A stretch of 64,000 nucleotides of DNA from JAVDCA01 sp035293985 (GTDB lineage: Bacteria; Pseudomonadota; Alphaproteobacteria; Rhizobiales; Xanthobacteraceae), in contig DATGLS010000015.1 in the NCBI GenBank assembly GCA_035293985.1, positions 186,001-250,000 on the forward strand. Direction: 5' to 3'. Shown piece after piece: positions 17,172 through 26,227 of this stretch. Position 1 is the stretch's first letter. Every line of letters begins with the position of its first letter. Under the pieces are notes generated by a model. That model was not told the origin of the DNA. It saw only the letters and a list, made by a program, of their open reading frames with translations, and searched no databases. Position numbers and translations under genes: made by a program.

Positions 17172-18593
17172 CTAAAACCCACCCATCGCGAGCTTGCGAG
17201 GCGTCCCGGCCATGAGCTCGGCGAGCGCCCGCTCGCCGAAGCGATAGCCGACACCGACGCTGCCGGCAGGCGCACCCGCGATCGCAACAGCGTGACTCGC
17301 CGGATCCACGGTGCACGGATAGCCCGTATCGGCAAAGCCGTCGGGGCCGACCGCGAAAGCCGGTTTGGCGGCCGGATCGAGCTCGAACGGCAACCGGAAC
17401 CGCGGCACCTGCGGCCCGCGCACCGCCAGCGTGCCGGCCGGCGTGCGGTCGAGCTCGATCACCTGCAGCGCACCGGGCGCGCTGCGCGGCGCCGTGACGG
17501 GGCCGAGCGCGAGCGGTGCCGGGCGGCCGTTGCCGCCGCGCCGCGCCGCGAACAGCGCGGCCTCGCCGAACACCGGCACGTCGACGAAACCGATCGCCGG
17601 CTCGATCCAGTTCGGGCTCGAGGCCATGCGCTCGGGTGCGCGCCATGCCGCGATCACGGTCTTCAATCCATTATCGCGGCTCAAGGCCTCGGTCTCGCCG
17701 AGACGCAGCGCGAGCGGCGCCGGGACGACCGCCACGGTCGGCTGCTCGGCACGGCATTGCGCCATGAACGCCGCATCGTCGAAGGGATGATGCAGCGCGA
17801 GCGTACCGCCGATGAGCAGCCAGGGGACGAGGCCGAGCCCGAGGCCGGCGAGCGACGGGAGGGTGAGCGAGGAGAGGATCACGGCGCTCGGCTCGATGCG
17901 GCTTTCCAGCGTGACGGCCGCGCCGGCGGCCAGCAGCTCGAAATGGTTGCGCACGACCGGCACCGGCCCTTCGGCGCCGACGTCCCAGGTGATGATCGCC
18001 GCATGCGCGGCGGGATTGACCGAGCGCGTGATCGCGGGCGGCGGCTCCGGCACCTGCGCCTCATAGAGCTCGTCGAACCCGATCACGCCGTCGCCGACGC
18101 CGGGGCCGAAGCCGCACACCTGGCGGATCGGAAAGACCTCCGCGGCGACGTGCATGGCGAGCTCGCAATGATCGACCCCGCCGATGCGGCCGCTGACCAT
18201 GAGCGCGCGCGCGCCGACCCGGTTGAGGGCGGCGACGCAATCGGCCTGCCGCCATAGCAGCGGCAGCGGCATGGCGATCAGGCCGGCGCGCAGGATACCG
18301 AGCAGGGCGACGACCGCGTCGACTGTGTTCGCCATCTGCAGGGCGACGATCTGGTCCGTCTGCAGGCCGAGGTGGCGCAGCCGTCCGGCGACCGCCGTGA
18401 TCATGCGGTCGGCCTGCGCGAAGGTGAGGCGGCGCGGCGCGGCGCCGGTGACGGCCGCCGCATTGGGCGGATCGGCGAGCGCGATCGCGTCGGCGCGGCG
18501 GGTGACGGAACGGCGGAAGACGTCGTCAAGGGTCGAGCGCCCGGCCTTGGCGAGCAGCGCGGCCTGCTGCGGGGAGGACTGCCCGATGATCAT
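17172..18593 (-). CDS. degenerate acyl-CoA synthetase-like (class I adenylate-forming) protein
   Basis: A 473-residue protein with the ANL fold start (TLDDVFRRSVTRRADAIAL; RRLTFAQADRMI; AGLIAMPLPLLWR). Where active enzymes have the phosphate-binding TSGTTGxPKG loop, this one reads ITWDVGAEGPVPVVRN. The expected YRTGD region is ADTGYPCTVD, and the protein ends soon after, without the roughly 100-residue C-terminal lid that carries the catalytic Lys. Adenylation is therefore doubtful. The frame is fully open, so it is not an ordinary pseudogene. It lies between a solute-binding protein gene (31 bases upstream) and the degenerate GGDEF gene. Confidence 0.72.
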   Translation of the reverse strand: MIIGQSSPQQAALLAKAGRSTLDDVFRRSVTRRADAIALADPPNAAAVTGAAPRRLTFAQADRMITAVAGRLRHLGLQTDQIVALQMANTVDAVVALLGILRAGLIAMPLPLLWRQADCVAALNRVGARALMVSGRIGGVDHCELAMHVAAEVFPIRQVCGFGPGVGDGVIGFDELYEAQVPEPPPAITRSVNPAAHAAIITWDVGAEGPVPVVRNHFELLAAGAAVTLESRIEPSAVILSSLTLPSLAGLGLGLVPWLLIGGTLALHHPFDDAAFMAQCRAEQPTVAVVPAPLALRLGETEALSRDNGLKTVIAAWRAPERMASSPNWIEPAIGFVDVPVFGEAALFAARRGGNGRPAPLALGPVTAPRSAPGALQVIELDRTPAGTLAVRGPQVPRFRLPFELDPAAKPAFAVGPDGFADTGYPCTVDPASHAVAIAGAPAGSVGVGYRFGERALAELMAGTPRKLAMGGF

Positions 18594-18624
18594 GCGGGTC
18601 TCACTTCGAGGGCCGGTTGGCAGG

Positions 18625-20448
18625 TCATTTTGTTTGGCCTGGCGCCTGGTGCCACCAGGTCTCGGGAAGGAATCCGGACAGCGACGTCTTGGTGGGATGG
18701 CGCACGTGGTCCCAGTGCGCCACCCATTGCTGCGGCGGGTAGAACAGCGGCACCGCGTAGCTGCCGGACATCAGCATGCGGTCGAGCGCACGCACGGCCG
18801 CGACGAAATCCTCGCGTCCGGTGGCGGCCAGCATGGCGGAGATCATGGCATCGATGGCCGGGCTCTTCACGCCCATGTAGTTGCGCGTGCCGGGCTGGTC
18901 GGCGGCGGCCGAGCCCCAGTAGAACGCCTGCTCGTTGCCAGGCGAGAGCGATTCATCCCAGCGGTACTGGATCATGTCGAAATCGTAAGTGATTCTACGC
19001 TGATCATATTGCACGGCGTCGACGTCGCGAATACGGGCCGTGATGCCGGCGAGCCGCAACGTCTGGGCGTACGCCAGCGCGAGGCGCTCCTGCTCGGTCG
19101 TATCGACCAGGATTTCGAACTCGAGCCGCCGTCCGGTCGCGCGGTTGCGCAGCTCGGTACCTTGGAGTTGGTATCCGGCCGTGGCGAGCAGCGCGAGCGC
19201 GCGGCGCAGGATCGTGGTGTCGCGCCCGGTGCCGTTGCTCACCGGCAACGACCAGGTGCCGTCGAGGATATCGGGCCGCACGCTGTCGGGAAACGGGGCA
19301 ATCAGCGCCCGCTCGCGCGCGTCGGCCGGCCTTTGGTAGGCGGACAGCTCGCTATCGGCGAAATAGCTCGCCGAGCGGCGGTAGAGGCCGTAGTACAGGT
19401 TTTTGTTGATCCACTCGAAGTCGAACAGCAGCGTGAGCGCCTCGCGCACGCGGACATCGGCGAAGACTGGCCGGCGCGTGTTGAATACGAACCCGAGCAT
19501 CGCCTTGGGCAGCCCGCTCGGGAACGCCTCCTGGACGACGCGATGGGCGCGCGCGGCGGGAAAATCGTAGGCCGTCTGCCAACGCCCCGGATCGGTCTCG
19601 GCGCGCGCGTCGATCAGACCTCGCTTGAACGCCTCGAACGCCGCATTGTCGTCGCGGTAGAAATCGTACCGCAGTGTATCGAAGTTCCACAGGCCGCGAT
19701 TGACCGCGAGATCGCGGCCCCAATAGTTCGGATCGCGACGCAGCGTCACGCTGCGGCCGGGATCGACCTGCGCGACCACGTAGGGCCCGCTGCCGATCGG
19801 CGGCTTGAGCGTCGTCTCCTCGAAGGTCGTGGGATCGACGGCGTGCTTGGGCAGGATCGGCATCAGGCCGAGGATCAGCGGAAGCTCACGATCGCCCGCG
19901 CCGGCGAGGTCGAAGCGCACGACGCGATCGGAGAGCGCCTGCGCCTTCGCGACCTTGGCGTAGTAGAAGTGGAAATTGGGCCGGCCGTGGTCGCGCAGCA
20001 GCTCCCAGGAGAAGATCACGTCGGCGGCGGTGACGGGCTGCCCGTCGGAGAATCTGGCGCGCGGGTCGAGTGTGAACGTCACGTAGCTCCGCGCCGCGTC
20101 CGTTTCGACGCTCTGCGCCAGCAGGCCATAGAGCGTGAAGGGCTCGTCGTAGCCGCGCGCGAGGAGGCTTTCGATCACATAGCTGCGGGTCGAGATTGCG
20201 GGCGAGCCCTTGACGATCATCGGATTGAGGCTGTCGAAGGTGCCGAGCGCGCCCTGCACCAGGGTGCCGCCCTTGGGCGCCTCGGGATTGACGTACGGAA
20301 AGGACGAAAATCCCGGCCGCATGGCCGGTGCGCCCTGCATCGCGATGGCGAAGCTGGGCTCGCCCGCGCAGGCGGAGGGGGCACACGACGCGGCGAGCAT
20401 CGCGAGCGCGCAACCAAGCCAGCGCGCGAGCGCCCGCCGCGGCTTCAT
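18625..20448 (-). CDS. ABC transporter solute-binding protein, family 5 (peptide type)
   Basis: A 607-residue exported protein of the SBP_bac_5 family, close in style to YejA-type oligopeptide/microcin C binding proteins. The start at 20448 begins a signal peptide (MKPRRALARWLGCALAMLAA); LAASC could be a lipoprotein site but the -3 residue is not ideal. The mature part opens with FAIAMQGAPAMRPGF and contains FPYVNPEAPKGGTL and FDSLNPMIVKG, typical for the family. No permease or ATPase gene is next to it, so it either uses a distant transporter or is an orphan. The open frame extends upstream to 20622 but without a plausible start. Confidence 0.88.
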   Translation of the reverse strand: MKPRRALARWLGCALAMLAASCAPSACAGEPSFAIAMQGAPAMRPGFSSFPYVNPEAPKGGTLVQGALGTFDSLNPMIVKGSPAISTRSYVIESLLARGYDEPFTLYGLLAQSVETDAARSYVTFTLDPRARFSDGQPVTAADVIFSWELLRDHGRPNFHFYYAKVAKAQALSDRVVRFDLAGAGDRELPLILGLMPILPKHAVDPTTFEETTLKPPIGSGPYVVAQVDPGRSVTLRRDPNYWGRDLAVNRGLWNFDTLRYDFYRDDNAAFEAFKRGLIDARAETDPGRWQTAYDFPAARAHRVVQEAFPSGLPKAMLGFVFNTRRPVFADVRVREALTLLFDFEWINKNLYYGLYRRSASYFADSELSAYQRPADARERALIAPFPDSVRPDILDGTWSLPVSNGTGRDTTILRRALALLATAGYQLQGTELRNRATGRRLEFEILVDTTEQERLALAYAQTLRLAGITARIRDVDAVQYDQRRITYDFDMIQYRWDESLSPGNEQAFYWGSAAADQPGTRNYMGVKSPAIDAMISAMLAATGREDFVAAVRALDRMLMSGSYAVPLFYPPQQWVAHWDHVRHPTKTSLSGFLPETWWHQAPGQTK

Positions 20449-20716
20449 CGTCGCGATTGGGATTTTTCCTCTCGGCATCGACGTAGAATTAGCATGGTGT
20501 TGCGGGCGCAAAGCGGCGCCGGCGCGACCGCACGCAGGCGCCTTGAAGTTATCACCATCATTTCGGATAAAGCGTGCCCGGGGGCGCGTCATTGCGCTCG
20601 GCCGGCCGGCCGCGGATGTCACTGTCCTGCCTTATTTCACGTCGAGACAGCCGATCCTGAGGGGGGCGTCCGTCCCATCGGCTTCAGCCAGGGAACGGCG
20701 ATTGAGAGGATTCAAT

Positions 20717-21493
20717 ATGCTTGATCGGATCGTGTCCGCGCCGGCCCGGCCGGTGCGTTGGTCGCTCGTCACGACCGTCGCCGCCCTGATCCTCGGTCTT
20801 GTCAGTGTCGCTGGTGTCCATGCCCAGGCGCCCGCACCTCAGCCCAAGCCGAAAACCCCGCCCCGGACCGCACCAAAGAAGCCGCCGACCCCGCCACCCG
20901 CCCAGGCGCAGGAGCAACCGGCGCCGCCGCAGCAGCCGGGCACGGTGCAAATGCCGCAACTCATCTACTCGCCGTGGGCGAAGTTCTGCGGCAAGGGCCA
21001 GCAGGCCGATGCCAAGCAGGTCTGCTTCACCGGCAAAGACGCGCGCACCGAGGCAGGCGTGCCGGTCGTCGCCGCGGCGCTGATCGAGCCGGATGGAGAG
21101 CCGACGAAGCTGTTTCGCGTGACGCTGCCGAGCCCGCTTCAGCTCAAGTTCGGCACCCGCCTCATCATCGATACGCAGGAACCGATCAGCGCCCCGTTCG
21201 TGACGTGCTTCTCCAATGGCTGCCTCGCGGAATTCCCCGGCACGCCCGATTTCATCGCCAAGCTCAAGAAAGGGCAGATGCTGACGATCCAGGCGATCAA
21301 CCTCGCCGGCGTCCAGATCAGCTTCCCGCTGCCGCTCAACGATTTCGCCAAGGCGAACGAGGGGCCACCGACCGATCCGAAGGTTTACGAGGAGCAGCAG
21401 AAGAAACTGCAGGATGAGCTGCAGAAGCGGGCCGAGGAAGCGCGCAAGAAGCTCGAGCAACAACAAGGCGCGCCGGCGGCGGCGCCGAAATGA
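20717..21493 (+). CDS. IalB-family secreted protein (first of a tandem pair)
   Basis: A 258-residue protein with a signal peptide (cleavage after SVAGVHA), a Pro/Lys/Gln-rich linker (about 37-75) and an invasion-associated locus B domain (about 80-200) with cysteines at WAKFCGKG, KQVCFTG and VTCFSNGC, likely forming disulfides in the periplasm. The C-terminal 45 residues are a charged Glu/Gln/Lys helix, perhaps a coiled coil. IalB was named in Bartonella, but the family is widespread in non-pathogenic rhizobia, so no virulence role is implied. The start is the ATG at 20717; its stop overlaps the next gene (ATGA). Confidence 0.88.
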   Translation: MLDRIVSAPARPVRWSLVTTVAALILGLVSVAGVHAQAPAPQPKPKTPPRTAPKKPPTPPPAQAQEQPAPPQQPGTVQMPQLIYSPWAKFCGKGQQADAKQVCFTGKDARTEAGVPVVAAALIEPDGEPTKLFRVTLPSPLQLKFGTRLIIDTQEPISAPFVTCFSNGCLAEFPGTPDFIAKLKKGQMLTIQAINLAGVQISFPLPLNDFAKANEGPPTDPKVYEEQQKKLQDELQKRAEEARKKLEQQQGAPAAAPK

Positions 21494-22239
21494 TCACGGG
21501 GATTGCGATGGCGAAGTTCTTCTCTCGCGGCGTCGGCAGCGTGTCTGCCGGATGGCGCCGGACCTTGGTGATGGCGGCCGCTGCCCTTGCGGCGGTCTCG
21601 CTCGTGGCTGCTGCGAATGCGCAAGCACCGGCAACCAAGCCCAAACCCAAGACGCCGAAGCCACCCACCGCGCAGGCCCAACAGCCCGCGCCGCCCGCCC
21701 AGGCGCCGCCTGCGCAGGCGCCGGTCGCCGCCGCGATCCCCACATTCGTCTCGACGCCGTGGGTGAAGCTGTGCGAGGCGCAGCCGAAGAAGATCTGCGT
21801 CACGCGCACGCTGCTGCGCACGACGCAGGGCGCGCCGGCGGCGCTCGCCGAATTCGCCGAGCCGGAGGGCTCGCCGAAAATCCTGCGCATCACGCTGCCG
21901 CTCGGCATGCTGCTCGAGTATGGCACGCGTATCCTGATCGATCAGACGCAGCAGCCGTATGCGACGGCCAAGTTCGTGACGTGCCTCGAAGGCTGCATCA
22001 CCTTTTACCAGGTCAGCGACGACCTCCAGGACAAGATGAAGAAGGGCAAGACCCTGAACGTGCAGGCTGTCAATCTCAACAACGCGCCGATGAACTTCCC
22101 GCTCTCACTGGAAAACTTCGCCAAGGCGATCGACGGGCCGCCGACCGATCCCAAGGCGTATGAAGAGCAGCAGAAGAAGCTCCAGGAAGAGCTGCAGAAG
22201 CGCGCGCAACCGCAAGCCGCGCCGCCGGCGCAGCACTAG
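21490..22239 (+). CDS. IalB-family secreted protein (second of a tandem pair)
   Basis: A 249-residue paralogue of the preceding gene with the same plan: signal peptide (hydrophobic run LVMAAAALAAVSLVAAANA), Pro/Lys/Ala-rich linker, IalB domain with cysteines at WVKLCEAQ, KKICVTR and VTCLEGCITF, and the shared tail DGPPTDPKAYEEQQKKLQ. It is coupled to its neighbour by a 4-base ATGA overlap; an internal ATG at 21508 is an alternative start. The close similarity of the tails points to a local duplication. It ends before a palindromic repeat separating it from the convergent hspQ. Confidence 0.88.
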   Translation: MITGIAMAKFFSRGVGSVSAGWRRTLVMAAAALAAVSLVAAANAQAPATKPKPKTPKPPTAQAQQPAPPAQAPPAQAPVAAAIPTFVSTPWVKLCEAQPKKICVTRTLLRTTQGAPAALAEFAEPEGSPKILRITLPLGMLLEYGTRILIDQTQQPYATAKFVTCLEGCITFYQVSDDLQDKMKKGKTLNVQAVNLNNAPMNFPLSLENFAKAIDGPPTDPKAYEEQQKKLQEELQKRAQPQAAPPAQH

Positions 22240-22267
22240 CGGCTTTTTCCGAATTCATAAAGCCTTC

Positions 22268-22339
22268 ATGGCCGGGCTCTTCCCGGCCATCCACGTCTTG
22301 CGGCTTGCAAAGACTGGATGCCCGGCATTCGCCGGGCAT
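22268..22339. repeat. two-hairpin palindromic repeat between convergent genes, copy 2
   Basis: Two perfect hairpins: ATGGCCGGG/CCCGGCCAT (22268-22290, 5-base loop) and ATGCCCGGC/GCCGGGCAT (22318-22339, 4-base loop), joined by ATCCACGTCTTG and an imperfect complement. It resembles the element at 10700. It sits between the end of the ialB pair and the end of hspQ, so it could protect or terminate transcripts from both sides. No run of T follows either stem. Confidence 0.7.
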
Positions 22340-22363
22340 GACGTGGTGATATCTCGGTGCCTG

Positions 22364-22696
22364 TCAGTTCAGCGTGGCGTTGCGCAGCCGGTAACTGCCG
22401 CCGTCATCGCGCTCGAATGCCTCGGCCACTTGCGGATGGCGGATCGGCTCGTTCGATGTATCGGGCAACAGGTTCTGCTCCGACACATAGGCGATGTACT
22501 CCGTCTCGGCGTTCTCGGCGTAGAGGTGGTAGAACGGCTGGTCCTTGCGCGGCCGCACGTCGGCGGGGATCGCCTCGTACCATTCCTCGGTATTGTTGAA
22601 CACGGGATCGATGTCGAACACGACGCCGCGAAACGGAAAAACGCGGTGCCGCACGACCTGTCCGAGCGTGTATTTGGCGATGCGTATCTTGCTCAT
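22364..22696 (-). CDS. hspQ: heat shock protein HspQ (YccV-like)
   Basis: A 110-residue protein of the HspQ/YccV family (hemimethylated-DNA-binding-like fold). Visible family features are the start KYTLGQVVRHRVFPFRGVV, then PVFNNTEEWY and the strongly conserved QPFYHLYAENAETEYIAYVS. In Enterobacteria HspQ modulates Lon-dependent proteolysis and DnaA stability; in this group the role is inferred from the family. It is 69 bases downstream of the malyl-CoA lyase gene on the same strand. Confidence 0.92.
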   Translation of the reverse strand: MSKIRIAKYTLGQVVRHRVFPFRGVVFDIDPVFNNTEEWYEAIPADVRPRKDQPFYHLYAENAETEYIAYVSEQNLLPDTSNEPIRHPQVAEAFERDDGGSYRLRNATLN

Positions 22697-22765
22697 GGCG
22701 GCGGGATCAATAGCGCAGTACCGACCGGCGGAACAAGCCTCGCGAAAAGGCCCTCGGGACCCCCG

Positions 22766-23806
22766 TCACAATCCGTAGCGCGCCGCCATCTCGGGATCTT
22801 TGGCGGCGACGAGGCGGGCGAGATCGACCACGACCTTGGCCTGCTTCCAGGTGGCATCGTCCTGCATCTTGCCGTCGATCATGACGGCGCCGCTGCCGTC
22901 CGGCATCGCGTCGAGGATCTTGCGGGCGAAGGCCACCTCGGTGGGATCCGGGGAGAACACCCGTTTGGCGATCGCGATCTGTGAGGGATGCAGCGACCAA
23001 GCACCGGCGCAGCCCATCAGGAAGGCGTTGCGGAACTGGGCCTCGCAGGCCGCCGCATCGGAAAAATCCCCGAACGGACCGTAGAACGGCTTGATGCCGG
23101 CGGCCGCGCAGGCGTCGACCATTTTTGCGATCGTGTAGTGCCACAGATCCTGCTGGAAGCGCGCGCGCGGCGCATCTCCGGCGGGGTCCGTCAGCACGAC
23201 GTAGTCCGGGTGGCCGCCGCCGACCCGCGTCGTCTTCATCGCGCGCGAGGCGGCGAGGTCGGCGGGGCCGAGGCTGATGCCGTGCATGCGCGGCGAGGCG
23301 GTCGCGATCGCCGCCACATTGTCGACGCCCTCGGCCGTCTCGAGAATGGCGTGGATCAGGATCGGCTTATCGACCTCGTGCCGCGCCTCGAGCTGCGCGA
23401 GCAGCTGGTCGAGATAGTGGACGTCCCAGGGGCCCTCGACTTTGGGCAGCATGATCACGTCGAGCTTGTTGCCGATCGCAGCCACGATCTCGAACACGTC
23501 GTCGAGCGCCCAGGGCGAGTTGAGCGCGTTGATGCGCGTCCACAATCCGGTCGAGCCATAGTCGTGTGCCTGGCCCATCGCGATGAAACCGGCGCGCGCC
23601 GCTAGCTTGGCGTCGACCGGCACCGCGTCCTCGAGATTGCCCAGCACCACGTCGACCTGGGCGATGAGCTCGCCCACCTTGGCGCGGACCTTGTCGTTAT
23701 GCGGCGGCACGAAATGGATCATGCGCTCGAGCCGCACCGGCAGCTCGCGCAGCGGCGCCGGCGCGCCGATCGCCAGCGGCTTGAAGAAGTTGCGCGGAGG
23801 TTTCAT
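22766..23806 (-). CDS. HpcH/HpaI-type CoA ester lyase (L-malyl-CoA / beta-methylmalyl-CoA lyase)
   Basis: A 346-residue TIM-barrel enzyme of the citrate lyase beta/malyl-CoA lyase family, which cleaves malyl-CoA or methylmalyl-CoA to glyoxylate and an acyl-CoA. Signature pieces: VVLGNLEDAVPV (metal/substrate acidic residues), ILETAEGVDN, GISLGPADLAAS and GCAGAWSLHPSQI. The start at 23806 begins PPRNFFKPLAIGAP, like rhizobial homologues. Family membership is clear; which CoA ester is the true substrate is not. The alpha-methylacyl-CoA racemase-type gene starting 198 bases away in the opposite direction suggests branched acyl-CoA metabolism. Confidence 0.85.
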   Translation of the reverse strand: MKPPRNFFKPLAIGAPAPLRELPVRLERMIHFVPPHNDKVRAKVGELIAQVDVVLGNLEDAVPVDAKLAARAGFIAMGQAHDYGSTGLWTRINALNSPWALDDVFEIVAAIGNKLDVIMLPKVEGPWDVHYLDQLLAQLEARHEVDKPILIHAILETAEGVDNVAAIATASPRMHGISLGPADLAASRAMKTTRVGGGHPDYVVLTDPAGDAPRARFQQDLWHYTIAKMVDACAAAGIKPFYGPFGDFSDAAACEAQFRNAFLMGCAGAWSLHPSQIAIAKRVFSPDPTEVAFARKILDAMPDGSGAVMIDGKMQDDATWKQAKVVVDLARLVAAKDPEMAARYGL

Positions 23807-24004
23807 GCAGCATGCCTTTCGCGGTCATCAGCCCATGGTGGTGGAACGCTTTTGAGCCGCCAAGCCCAATTTGCAGGCACCCCCCTTGCGGTCGCATTTA
23901 TTCGATCGACTCGCCAGCGACTAATCCATTGACTCTTGCGCGCTGCGCCGGTCTCGTTCGCTGGTTGGAAAGACAACAAGATTCGAAATGCCCAGGGAGT
24001 TGTC

Positions 24005-25108
24005 ATGCCGCAGCCATTGTCCGGCGTGCTGGTGCTCGACTTTACCACCTTGCTGCCTGGGCCGCTGGCGACGTTGATACTGGCAGAGGCGGGCGCCGAG
24101 GTGATCAAGATCGAGCGCCCCGGCGGCGAGGACATGCGCCGCCGCCCGCCCCCGATGGGCGACACCAGCGCCGCCTTCGTGCTGCTAAATCGCGGCAAGC
24201 ATGGCTTGGTGGTCGATCTCAAGAGCGCGGAAGGCCACGAAACGCTGACGCCGCTGCTGCGCTGTGCCGACGTCGTGGTCGAGCAGTTCCGGCCCGGCGT
24301 GATGGACCGCCTCGGCCTCGGCTACGAAGCCGTGCGGCAGCTCAACCCGGGCATCATCTATTGCTCGATCAGCGGCTATGGCCAGAGCGGACCGCGCGCC
24401 GGCGAGGCCGGGCACGATCTCAACTACATCAGCGCGACCGGCCTGCTCGCGCTCAATCCGGGCGCACCCGAGCATCCGACCGTGCCGCCGGCGCTGGTCG
24501 CCGACATCGGCGGCGGCACATTCCCGGCCGTGATGAACATTCTGCTGGCGCTGCGCCAGCGCGAGCAAACCGGCGAAGGCTGCCACCTCGATATCGCCAT
24601 GGCGGATGCGATGTTCACTTTCGCCTGGCAGGCGCTCGCGATCGGGCAGGCGACCGGCCGCTATCCGGGACCGCGCGAAGCCTGGACGGCAGGCGGCTCG
24701 CCACGCTACGCGCTCTATCCGACGCGCGACGGCGCGCTCGTCGCTTGCGCGGCGCTGGAGCAGAAATTCTGGCTCGACTTCTGCGCCGCGATCGGGCTTG
24801 CGCCGGCGCTGATCGACGAGGGCGTCGATCCGCCCGCGACCCGTGCCGGGATTGCGGCGATCATCGCGGGCCGGACCGCGTCCGAGTGGCGGCCGATCCT
24901 CGCCAAGGCCGATTGCTGCGCCACCATCGTCGCGTCGCTCGAAGAGGCCATGCGCGATCCGCACTTCGTCGAACGCGGCCTCTTTACCCATGAGGCCGCC
25001 AGCAGCGAGGGCCGGGTCATCGCGGCGCTGCCGCTGCCGATCGCACCCGCATTCCGCGACGGTACGGTCCGCAAGGCGAGCCCCGCGCTCGGGGAAGATC
25101 CATCTTGA
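24005..25108 (+). CDS. CaiB/BaiF family III CoA transferase, alpha-methylacyl-CoA racemase type
   Basis: A 367-residue protein. Early motifs are LVLDFTTLLPGPLATLILAE and EVIKIERPGGED. The segment AGHDLNYISATG with a following VADIGGGTF matches the His/Asp pair of alpha-methylacyl-CoA racemases better than that of formyl-CoA transferases, so racemisation of a 2-methylacyl-CoA is the likelier activity. The ATG at 24005 has AGGGAG just upstream; in-frame sequence before it does not look coding. It is divergent from the malyl-CoA lyase gene. Confidence 0.85.
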   Translation: MPQPLSGVLVLDFTTLLPGPLATLILAEAGAEVIKIERPGGEDMRRRPPPMGDTSAAFVLLNRGKHGLVVDLKSAEGHETLTPLLRCADVVVEQFRPGVMDRLGLGYEAVRQLNPGIIYCSISGYGQSGPRAGEAGHDLNYISATGLLALNPGAPEHPTVPPALVADIGGGTFPAVMNILLALRQREQTGEGCHLDIAMADAMFTFAWQALAIGQATGRYPGPREAWTAGGSPRYALYPTRDGALVACAALEQKFWLDFCAAIGLAPALIDEGVDPPATRAGIAAIIAGRTASEWRPILAKADCCATIVASLEEAMRDPHFVERGLFTHEAASSEGRVIAALPLPIAPAFRDGTVRKASPALGEDPS

Positions 25109-25147
25109 GGGGTTGGTTTAAGGGGAAATTCAGCATGCGCGGCTAAG

Positions 25148-26227
25148 GTGTCCGTCCCGCAGGGGAGTCCGCAGAAGCCGGAGACGCGCGTGAGCCTGTT
25201 CGATCCGTCGTACGTCGTGCAGATGCTGGGCGCCATCCTGTCGCTCCTCGCTGGCAAGCTCATGCAACTCGTCCTCTCGCCAGGCACCTTCTCGGTCGCC
25301 TCGTTGCTGTGCGCGCTCTCCATCGCGACGATCTTCGTCGCGAGCAAGCGGCGGGGACGGCCGGTGCGGCCGCGCGTGCTGCTGCGTGCGCTGTTTCCCC
25401 GCCGCCTGCGCCGCAGCCGCTCGACGCGCGCCGACATCGCATTCTTCTTCTTCAGCTTCTTCCTGGTCGGCGCGCTGTTCGGCTGGGCGGTGCTCTCGCT
25501 GCAGGTGATCGACAACGCCACCAACCAGCTTCTCGTCGCGACCTTCGGCACCCAACCGGCGCGGCTGTCCGGCTGGGCGGGGGCGGGGCTGATGACCGTC
25601 GTCCTCTTCGTCGCCTACGAGCTCGGCTACTGGATCGATCACTATCTCAGCCACAACGTTCCGTTCTTGTGGGAATTTCACAAGGTCCATCACACCGCCG
25701 AGGTGCTCTCGCCGCTCACCAATTTCCGCGTCCATCCGGTCGACACCATCGTGTTCAACAATATCCTCGCGGTCGTCATGGGCGTCGCGGCCGGGCTTGC
25801 ACACTATGGTCTGGGGCACGGCACGGCGCCGCTCACGATCGCGAACAGCAACGTCTTCGTGGTCGTCTTCTTCTTTCTGATCGGCCACCTGCAGCACACC
25901 CATTTCTGGATCGCCTTCACGGGCGTCTGGGGGCGCATCATCCTGAGCCCGGCGCATCACCAGATTCACCACTCGACCGATCCCCGGCACTTCAACAAGA
26001 ACCTGGGCAGTTTCCTCGCAGTGTGGGACTGGATGTTCGGCACGCTCTATATGCCGAGCAAGCGGCGGCAGCAGATCAACTTCGGCGTCGAGCCGAAGGG
26101 CGCGGAGGCGCATACGGTGACGGGCGGATTGGTATCGCCGATCTTGCGCGCGGCGGAGCACCTTACACGCAAGCCCCAGCCCGTCGCGGTCCGCAACAGC
26201 ACGCTCGCACCAGCGCCTGAGCTATAA
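25148..26227 (+). CDS. sterol desaturase / fatty acid hydroxylase family membrane protein
   Basis: A 359-residue integral membrane di-iron enzyme. The histidine clusters expected for the family are present: HYLSH near 165, HKVHH near 178 and HHQIHH near 270. Hydrophobic helices lie around 28-60, 98-122, 143-162 and 215-245. Such enzymes hydroxylate or desaturate lipids (carotenoids, sterols, fatty acids); the substrate here cannot be told. Translation starts at a GTG (25148). The stop overlaps the end of the convergent UbiH-like gene by 6 bases. Confidence 0.88.
   Translation: MSVPQGSPQKPETRVSLFDPSYVVQMLGAILSLLAGKLMQLVLSPGTFSVASLLCALSIATIFVASKRRGRPVRPRVLLRALFPRRLRRSRSTRADIAFFFFSFFLVGALFGWAVLSLQVIDNATNQLLVATFGTQPARLSGWAGAGLMTVVLFVAYELGYWIDHYLSHNVPFLWEFHKVHHTAEVLSPLTNFRVHPVDTIVFNNILAVVMGVAAGLAHYGLGHGTAPLTIANSNVFVVVFFFLIGHLQHTHFWIAFTGVWGRIILSPAHHQIHHSTDPRHFNKNLGSFLAVWDWMFGTLYMPSKRRQQINFGVEPKGAEAHTVTGGLVSPILRAAEHLTRKPQPVAVRNSTLAPAPEL

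Noticed and set aside
18184..20724. A long plus-strand open frame opposite the adenylate-forming and solute-binding genes
   Set aside because: It spans two genuine minus-strand genes and has no recognisable domain.
22364..22696. Naming this a DNA-methylation reader because of the YccV-like fold
   Set aside because: The HspQ motifs are clearer, and the DNA-binding name comes from a fold label rather than a shown function here.
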